A DNA stretch of 64,000 bases from Eurosta solidaginis (taxonomy: Eukaryota; Arthropoda; Insecta; Diptera; Tephritidae): positions 357,881,739-357,945,738 of the forward strand of contig NC_090319.1 of assembly GCF_040869045.1 (NCBI RefSeq), in the 5' to 3' direction. Positions 57,374-64,000 of the stretch are shown here, in pieces. Position 1 is the stretch's first letter. Every line of letters starts with the position of its first letter. Under the pieces are notes generated by a model. The model saw only the letters and a program-made list of their open reading frames with translations. It was not told the DNA's origin and did no database searches. The position numbers were made by a program, and so were the translations under genes.

Positions 57374-59190
57374 TTCTTGGGACTTTTATATAAAATAAAC
57401 TTTAGCGGGAACTTTAAAAGCAAATTTCACAAAAATATAACTAATCGGTACATCGATATTGTGCCACGTACTCGATACATAAGATACTTGTACGAGGTAA
57501 TCGACTACGAAAAATACAAGGTACAAGATCAACAAAGAGCGTAGACATTACTCACACATGTAAACAGCCACAAAGAGCGCAGACGACATTGCTCACACAT
57601 ATACACCTCAATAAAGAGCGCGTATGAAAGTAAATAAATTACAGATTACTTGTATGTAGCCATAGCCAATAAGAGATACTAAAATGAGAAATATATAAAC
57701 AACTACTCGAGAAAGCTGTTCGCGAAAAGTCTAGGCCGTGGGAGAAAATAATGGCGAGCCAACTAAGTCTATAGGATTTTAAGAGGTTATAAGTGAAATA
57801 CGCGAATACATTGCGAAGTCCTTCTACAATAGTAGTACTGTAACTAAAGAGCATATTATACACGAACATTTTAAATTATGCATTCGACAGCTTGATGATT
57901 CAAACGATAACAGAAGAAATTTGATATATGAAAGCCAACCCAATTAAAATTTAAAAACAATGAAGTCAGCAAAACAAAAGTATGTAAATATAATCCAATT
58001 AATAATTACAACAGTAACCCCAACTTAAGTACCATGTGAAAAAACGAACCTAAATACATATATGTATTTAAAAAAGTTCCACTTTTGTTCCGCGTGAAGT
58101 ATAATAATGTTTTTTTTTTTGTGTTTTTATAGGATTTTATAGTGTTGTACATTTACAGAGAGATTTTGTAAAAACTTCTAACTGGCTAGCAACTGTGTGA
58201 TGTGATTGTTTTTTTTTTTTTTTTTTTTTTTTGCTTAAAATATTATTTCGGCCTGCTAATGAGCAATTTGGAACTCGCTACAAACACAAGCCAACATCAT
58301 CGACAAGAGCAACTCGCCAACATTGGTCGAAAACAAGGTTAGTTGCCAATTTTATTACAAACAGCAAACAACAATTGAAAGTTTTGCATTGAAGCGAGTC
58401 AAAACCAGAGACACTAAAAGGCAACTACACACTCACATAGCAGGTTACACAATAATATCAGCTAACACAGAGACAATATGCGATAATGAGAAAATCCACG
58501 TACTATGAATTTGTAAATTCACACAGTCTGTCTAGTAAAAGAGTGAGCGCAATAGCTTTGACCTATTTAGTTGAAACACGCTCTAGACAGATATCGTGGA
58601 CGTTTCCCTGACCAATCCTTCTCTTCACTTAAACTTCTACTCACACTACCTCTTTCTTACCCCATTTTCTTTCTTTCCTTTTCTCGATTCTTATACTTCG
58701 TGGTCTCCCTAACTTATCCGCGTTCCCTCCTCTTCCTCTTCGTCAATTGTTATTTTCCCTTCTCTTCTTCTTACTTTTCTTATTCCTCCTTTTCGTCTTA
58801 TTAGTCTTCTTGCTTCTGCAACCTTACTTTCTTCTTCTAATTTTTTTCTTCTCCTTATAGTGAAAAAACACCCCCGAAAGTTTTGGTGAGCGTTATGGAA
58901 GTTGGTGGTTCTTTTCCGGATATTGAAATATGTGGGTATCAGCGCGACCACCTCGGGAACGACTTGCTGAGTTAGCCCATGGCGAGCCGTTCAGACCACC
59001 CTCTTTCCGTCGGAAAAAGTTGGTGGCCAGATAATGGATTGCTTAATATGTATGTGTATAATACATACATATTTGTAACATCATTCGCCTCACGAAAAAA
59101 TATAAATTACGCAAAAGAACCCATTAAAACCCCCTCTCTATGAATTTCTGTCGCCTAATTTTTCAATCTTGGGTTTCCCCGCTATTTTGT
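57374..59190. other. Intronic stretch with minisatellite and pyrimidine tract
   Basis: At 57530-57620 a unit of about 48 bp (AAAGAGCGCAGACGACATT, then CTCACACAT) is present roughly 2.5 times. A T run of more than 20 lies near 58210-58232. Bases 58617-58860 are strongly pyrimidine-rich. No gene is seen. Confidence 0.5.
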
Positions 59191-59199
59191 TCCCATCTT

Positions 59200-59972
59200 C
59201 CTTGTTTTAAGTAAGACTGATTCATGTACTGCACTCTTGGAGAGCTGGTCGTGTAGCTTTCCTACTAAAGGCAGGGAAAAACTGGTCTCCAGAGCACAAC
59301 TTGCGTACACCAAAGGCAAGTCGGAAGACAGCAATGCACTGCATAGGGTGGTAATAAACATAGAGAAAGCCCTGGAATACAAGCAGTATGCCTTAGGAGT
59401 CTTCTAGGACTTTGCCGGGGCTTTCAACAACGTGTCTAAACTGACGGTCATGGATGGTCTTAACTACATTGAAGTATAGCTAGCCATAACCAGATGGATC
59501 CACTGCATTTTTAATTAAAGGAAGATTACTTTGGATATTGTATGAGGCTACTAAATCAGTGGGCAGGGGCACGTCGCAGGGCGGGGTGTTATCACCTATA
59601 CTGTGGACGCTGGTCATCAATCAATTGCTTAGGCGATTCGATAAGGAACCCTTCAAACATACGGCTTACGCAGACGACGTTGCAATTATCACAAGTAGAA
59701 AGTGCCTTTCAACCACAAACTCTTTGATGGATCGTGCTCTTCTGGATATTCATACCTGGGCATCTAATGTCCGGTTGACAGCCAATGCGGAAAATACGGA
59801 TACGATCTTGTTTACTTGTTTACAAGAGGACTGAGATATTTTATAACATTTTGATAGGGGTTTTTAGTTTGATCATTAAAAAAACTTGTGGTAACACCTT
59901 GGACTCATTCAGGTTATGTGAGGTCCTCATGGACCGGCCATTTCAACCTAACCTAACCTAGCCCTGTTCTAC
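59200..59972 (+). pseudogene. RNase H-bearing non-LTR relic (copy 4): reverse transcriptase plus 3' tail
   Basis: First comes ALHRVVINIEKALEYKQYAL, followed by the DFAGAFNNV motif that normally starts FLD (motif A; here the codon before DFAG is a stop). Then comes the open frame 59538-59834 with GTSQGGVLSPILWTLVINQL and AYADDVAI, the catalytic YADD at about 59670. The RNase H domain is deleted. The sequence jumps to the family 3' end, TATGTGAGGTCCTCATGGAC, and the TTTCAACCTAACCTAACCTA tail. Confidence 0.85.
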
Positions 59973-60375
59973 TTCTCAACAAAAAAATAATAATAAAATG
60001 TATCGGCACCTGACTGCAATTGCATTCTTATCTCGGCTGGCATATCGAAAACGAATTTGTTTCAAGAAAACTCTATCTTTGATTTTGTTTCAAAAACGTA
60101 TTATCTCAAAATCAGGTTAAATAACGCCCTATCTCGAACTTTTTTAATAAATCTATCGCAGCTTAAAATTAGAAATGCATACTAGGATTGGATGTTTTAA
60201 AACAAATTGTAAGCCAAGGCGTTCTTCGACCGATTAAAAAGATAAGTCGATCTTCGAAGAAATGATAAATTGGACCTTTCGGATGTAAATAAAGCCATTA
60301 TTTCAAATCATTTTTCGAATTAGGTAATTCCATACGACAGCACGACACTCTTAATACTCGTCGACAATTATCAGG

Positions 60376-60660
60376 ATGGGTGTCAAAAGATGCGTTTCGG
60401 TCCCAGGTTCGGGAATCAGAAAACGGAAAACAAATATTTTGAGGCGTTCACAAGACATTAATGCAAAACCGAAAAATGATCCCGGGTCTACCGAAACCGG
60501 GGGTGTGATCCATTATATTATTGTGCAGAACACCTTTCTGCGTTGGCGGATACGTCCCTATATTTTTGTACGTGTATTAAGACTGACATGCGGTCTTCCA
60601 GATTTACCTCGAACTACGCACAAGCCTAGAAATTTACAAAATGCGCGTTGCTAAATTGCT
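60376..60660 (+). repeat. Dispersed repeat (shared with 4155-4590 and about 39576-39790)
   Basis: The head GTGTCAAAAGATGCGTTTCG and the block AACCGAAAAATGATCCCGGG recur near 39576 (GTGTCAAAAGACGCG, then CCGAAAAATGACCCCGAG). The head recurs in both arms of the foldback at 4155-4590. The block is GC-richer than its surroundings. The nature of the parent element is unknown. Confidence 0.6.
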
Positions 60661-60800
60661 AAGCCGCACTTTACTGTATATAAAGTTTATCTTTAACGGT
60701 ACTTGGTGTTTCAACTTTTACAGTCACGCTTTTTTTAAACATACTGTAGATGTGTGCAAGCTACATTTTAGGGAATGTAAGTATTTCCACTACTACTCAC

Positions 60801-61049
60801 CTAATACTGTCGCAATTAATGCGAGTCCACCGTGTCGTATGATGAAAATATGAAAGTTTATTACCAACAATTGGAAAAGTTTTATACGTAATTAAAAGTT
60901 CCAAAATCGCTTCTAAGCATGTGGATCTTATTTGGAATTGTTCTTGTTCGTCTACCATGTTCTCGTCATAAACTTTATTGATTAATAGTAGGAATGTCAT
61001 AAAATACTCCTCAAACTGTTGTCGTGTGGTAAAGCCAAGAATTGATAAT
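60801..61049 (-). CDS. htt: huntingtin internal exon A (C-terminal HEAT domain)
   Basis: This is the most upstream htt exon in the window. A pyrimidine-rich tract ending TGTTGCAG precedes base 61049. The donor GTGAGT starts at 60800. The exon opens with one base completing a codon, then reads LSILGFTTRQQFEEYF, and ends two bases into a codon (AG). The human counterpart reads LGWTSRTQFEE followed by a helix-rich stretch with a glutamate-rich loop. Here the loop is DENMVDEQEQ, and the next helix runs CLEAILELLI. The reading frame is open for all 82 full codons. The C-terminal HEAT assignment rests on that order of conserved positions and on the three exons that follow. The flanking introns contain retrotransposon and hAT debris. 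Confidence 0.85.
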
Positions 61050-61504
61050 CTGCAACAGTAAATAGTAAGAATATATTGAATAAGTACATATATAAATACG
61101 TATGTAAGCAAGAATGTAGGTGGGGCATGGTATTTATACGCTAAATGAATGGTTAATCAATTTGATCAAGTAAGTTTGAACATATTCTCACATACATACG
61201 AGCAAACATATTTGTTTCAATAGGCGTTAGAATAATTAATTTAACTAAGTTTGCGTAAAAGTAATAATTGTGGAGTTAATGAAATTAGTAAATCAATCCG
61301 TTAGTTAGCACCTTGTAGTGATAAAACGATAATTAGATGAAACAATCTTATCTCATATTGGCTAAAGGCAATTTATTGACAAAAATTGATAGAACAAAGA
61401 ACAAAAGTTAATTTCAGGAATGAGTTCGATGAAATCACGTGATAAGCATTAAAAGCGCTAATTTGAGCTATTTAGAACTAAATTAATGAAATATAATAAA
61501 TATA

Positions 61505-61950
61505 GCAAGGAAGGCTAAGATCGGGCGTAACCGAATATTACATACTCAGCTGCCAAATTACAACTTGAAAAACTTTTAATTTGCCTTCTTTTAAAAGTGG
61601 GCGGTGCCACGCCCATTGTCCATAATTTTACTAATTTTCTATTCTGCGTCGTAAGGTCAATCCATCTATCAAGTTTCATTGCTTTGTCCGTCTTTGGTGA
61701 TGAATTATCGCACTTCTTCGGTTTTTCGAAATTTTCGATATCGAAAAAGAGGGCGTGATTATTGTCCGATTTCGTTCACTTGATCTGAGATGAGTGCGGA
61801 CGGACGGACTTGGCTGAATTTCTTTTTTCGCCCAGATCATTTTGATATATAGAAGTCTATATATATCTCGATTAGTTTATGCCGTTACGGGGTAGCGCTA
61901 TGCGAACAAAATTAATATACTCTGTGAGCTCTGCTCAGCTGAGTATACAA
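61505..61950 (+). mobile_element. Family A element, copy 6 (internally deleted)
   Basis: Starts CAAGGAAGGCTAAGATCGGG and ends CAGCTGAGTATACAAAA, with only about 450 bp between. The tandem core and the first half of the 3' region are missing. The junction lies just after ACTCAGCTG. The tail places it with copies 1 and 5. Confidence 0.85.
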
Positions 61951-62133
61951 AAGCTTGAGTACCAAGTACATCTGAAGTTAGATAAGTAACTTAACAGTTG
62001 TAGGCAAGGATGGTCAACAAACGAAACGATATAATTTCGCTTCGTTAAAAATCAAAATCAACTTAAAGAAATGATTTTTTTCATTTCGCTTAGCAACGAA
62101 ACCACTTCGTTAACGTTATACATGTTTTGAAAC

Positions 62134-63165
62134 CACGGTTGCCACTTTGGTCCATTTGGACAAAAAATGGTCCTTTCCAAGACGATTTGGTCCGCTGGTT
62201 CCTTTCAATTCAATCTTCAATTTTGGTCCTTTTTAGGTTGTAGCCAGGATGTTGGTAATTTTGTCTGTTTTTCACTATGGTAAATATGTATGTACAACGC
62301 TGCCCACAAAATTTTCCACACCTTCATTAACCCTTATGTAATTTTCAAAAAAGTCCTCATTCCGCGAACGAAAATCATACTCTACAAGTCACTTATCGTA
62401 CCCGTCCTGCTATATGCGGCAGAAGCATGGACCATGACAACAGCAGATGAAGCGGCTTTGGGAGTGTTCGAGAGAAAAGTTCTTCGAAAGATTTATGGAC
62501 CTCTACGCCTTGGCGATGGCGAGTACCGAAGAAGATTAAATGATGAGCTGTACGATCTATACGCAGACATCAACATAGTGCAGCGAATTAAAACACAGCG
62601 GCTGCGCTGGCTAGGCCATGTTATGCGAATGAAAGATGATGCTCCGGCCAAGAAAGTGTTTCTACCGGAACCCGCCTATGGAAGCAGAGGTAGAGGGCGG
62701 CCCCCACTCCGTTGGAAGGACCAGGTGGAAAACGATTTAAATTCCCTTGGTGTGATCAATTTGCGCCGGTTGGCGGAGCGAAGGAGCGACTGGGGTGCCA
62801 TGTTGGACGGCCATAACCGTTTAGACGGTTAAGCGCCAATTAAGTAAGTAAGTAAGTAATTTTCAATTTACCTTAATGGCTTTCTAGCGCAAAAAATTGC
62901 TGTTATTAAAATGAAGACGAACAATAGCACTTCATTTAGCAGGTAGTTTAGAAAAGTATTGGATCTTGAAGCAAACCAATGTTCGTTAATTTTTGATCAT
63001 ACAAGCGGCCAACAGAAAATCTTGTTATGGTGGCTAGATATGTCGATCGGTTATCAAACACTTTTCGTGATAGTTTTTGATAACTATTTGAACTTCAAAG
63101 AAAAAAGTTGTCGCAAATGCACGTGCACCTTAAAGAAATTAGACGGAGCCTGCCACTGATGAAGC
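62134..63165 (+). mobile_element. hAT transposon relative of 38240-41375, 3' end missing
   Basis: Begins CACGGTTGCCACTTTGGTCC, the same end as the 38240 element, with the same GGTCC-rich region. The coding relic at 62981-63090 (CSLIFDHTSGQQKILLWWLD, then TLFVIVFDN) matches the DETTD block with its acidic residues altered. A non-LTR element (62317-62858) sits within it. Its right part is replaced by an RNase H element from about 63165. Confidence 0.8.
62317..62858 (+). mobile_element. (TAAG)n-tailed non-LTR retrotransposon, 5' truncated (young copy)
   Basis: It is flanked by AATTTTC at 62310-62316 and 62859-62865. That sequence appears once in the uninterrupted hAT relative at 38240. An open frame runs from the insertion point to 62832 with no stop: LYKSLIVPVLLYAAEAWTMT, LGVFERKVLRKIYGP, LRWLGHVMRMKDDAPAKKVF, GSRGRGRPPLRWKDQVENDL and WGAMLDGHNRLDG. 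This is the domain after the reverse transcriptase catalytic core, with the GHVMRM and RGRPPxRW landmarks. The 3' end is CCAATTAAGTAAGTAAGTAA. The catalytic core is missing. The frame is intact, unlike the copy at 3059. Confidence 0.88.
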
Positions 63166-63810
63166 CATTCCTGAATTGTATAGCGAACAGAATTAAAAAG
63201 CGGATGAGCTAGCTAAAAATGGCGCATCCCCTCAAGCTTTCTTTGTATGCGTCCAAATTAGATTGGGCGATATTAAGCGAAGACAAGAGGTGCACATGAT
63301 CGACTTAACAGGAAAGGCATGGGTGCGAGTGTGGCGCTGTAAAGTGTCGAAGATTATGTGTGGGTCTTACAACCTTAAACTAACTAAGCTGCGCCTATCA
63401 TTACAAATACAGGACTGTAGACTCATGACGGGTATTCTGACTGGGCACTTCCTTCTGGCGTCAAAAGCCTTTAAATTAGGTTTGGTGCATGATAGCATAT
63501 GTAGGAAGTGCGGGTTGGAGGAGGAAACGATCGAGCACGTACTGTGCTCGTGCCTTGTGCTTGGCAGGCTAAGACTGCAGCTATTAGGAGTGATACAGCT
63601 GTCAGATCTAGAAGCAGCAAGTGGCATAGGCCCTAGAAAGCTTCTAGTATTTGCCAAGAGGATGTAGTTATGTTATAACATAGGTCCTGGTTTTTGATAA
63701 GGATTTTCAGTCGTTAAGCAAGCTTCTGGTAGCGCTACGGACTAATTCAGGCTATGTGAGGTCCGCATGGACCGGCCAGTTCGAACTAAGCTAACCTAGC
63801 TATAGTATAG
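63165..63810 (+). pseudogene. RNase H-bearing non-LTR relic (copy 5), 3' part
   Basis: Starts around KADELAKNGASPQAF (last RNase H motif; the acidic residues can be read). It runs through RLGDIKRRQEVHMIDLTGKA and TGHFLLASKAFKLGL to CRKCGLEEETIEHVLCSCLV, a C-x2-C ... H-x4-C knuckle, and GPRKLLVFAKRM (open frame 63263-63667). The usual 3' end TATGTGAGGTCCGCATGGAC and the AACTAAGCTAACCTAGC tail follow. It joins hAT sequence at its left without a visible target duplication. Confidence 0.8.
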
Positions 63811-64000
63811 CTATAGGATGTAAAGAGAAGATTAAACGATAAGAATTCGCTTGTGAATACAGAAAGCTGTTCAATAGGAAAACTTCTTTTGAGAGACGTA
63901 AGGATCCGTTGTTGATTTCTGCTCGCGGTCAAATGTCAAAGTTTTTCGGCTTTTTGATTCTTTACATGACAAAGCGGTCTTAAAGTTCAAATGTCACTTA
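63811..64000. other. Unassigned end of window
   Basis: AT-rich. Nothing is recognised. The next upstream huntingtin exon must lie beyond this edge or in sequence here that I could not see. Confidence 0.3.

Larger units (their letters stand above)
24129..61049 (-). other. htt: huntingtin gene, partial (four internal exons and their introns)
   Basis: Minus-strand gene body spanned by four recognisable exons: 249, 451, 138 and 260 bp, 1098 bp in all. The introns between them are 16294, 12617 and 6912 bp. Splice phases chain without conflict: AG joins T across the first junction, the next two junctions are phase 0, and the last exon ends in phase 2. The encoded order matches the human protein, from the LGW-TSR-QFEE region through the acidic loop and on to a repeat ending LYVLEC. 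Huntingtin is a large HEAT-repeat scaffold protein acting in vesicle transport, autophagy and spindle orientation. In vertebrates its C-terminal HEAT domain contacts HAP40. The polyglutamine-bearing start is not in this window. The introns are filled with transposons, and I see no second gene nested in them. Confidence 0.85.

Overview
The window is nuclear DNA from an insect, most likely a higher fly. A fruit fly of the family Tephritidae is my best guess. The grounds are a fly-like huntingtin gene, AT-rich sequence, and repeat families I associate with tephritids from memory only. I see no bacterial-type genes, operons, CRISPR arrays, rRNA or intact tRNA genes.

The only host gene I can support is a piece of huntingtin (htt) on the minus strand. 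Four exons run from right to left: 60801-61049, 44056-44506, 31301-31438 and 24129-24388. Each has an AG acceptor and a GT donor, and the splice phases agree (2, 0, 0, then 2 into a missing exon). Together they give 366 codons. These correspond roughly to residues 2525-2885 of the about 3140-residue human protein, in the C-terminal HEAT domain. Between these exons the gene is about 97 percent intron, with introns of 16.3, 12.6 and 6.9 kb. A further intron of at least 24.1 kb runs off the left edge. The exons for the last 250 or so residues were not found.

Nearly everything else is transposable-element debris, much of it nested. (1) Family A is a non-coding element with six copies and a fragment. 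It has a 130-bp tandem core, and relatives B (10.9-11.7 kb), C (13.3-14.4 kb) and D (27.7-29.2 kb) are built on the same plan. (2) Two elements of an IS630/Tc1-like DDE transposon family (17386-22906 and 33801-35065) have long inverted ends made of short tandem repeats and TA target sites. The first also carries a RING finger joined to a helix-turn-helix, which is the most novel item here. (3) Three hAT-type elements are present, two of them bounded by 8-bp target duplications (38240-41375 perfect, 10171-12835 with one mismatch). (4) There is a PIF/Harbinger-like element with TAA target sites (3913-5448), a 411-bp MITE, a GC-rich terminal-repeat element (24550-26623) and a 145-bp-arm inverted repeat. 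(5) A tRNA-derived SINE family has five near-complete copies, several with clear target duplications. (6) Many dead non-LTR retrotransposon fragments are present: two copies of a (TAAG)n-tailed family plus a rearranged one, five of an RNase H-bearing family, and others.

Insertion order can be read in several places. A SINE sits inside an RNase H element and another inside a family A copy. A non-LTR element sits inside a hAT element. Family A copy 3 sits inside an arm of the IS630-like element. The harbinger-like element sits inside a 229-bp tandem repeat. All database identities are from pattern recognition, with no search run.
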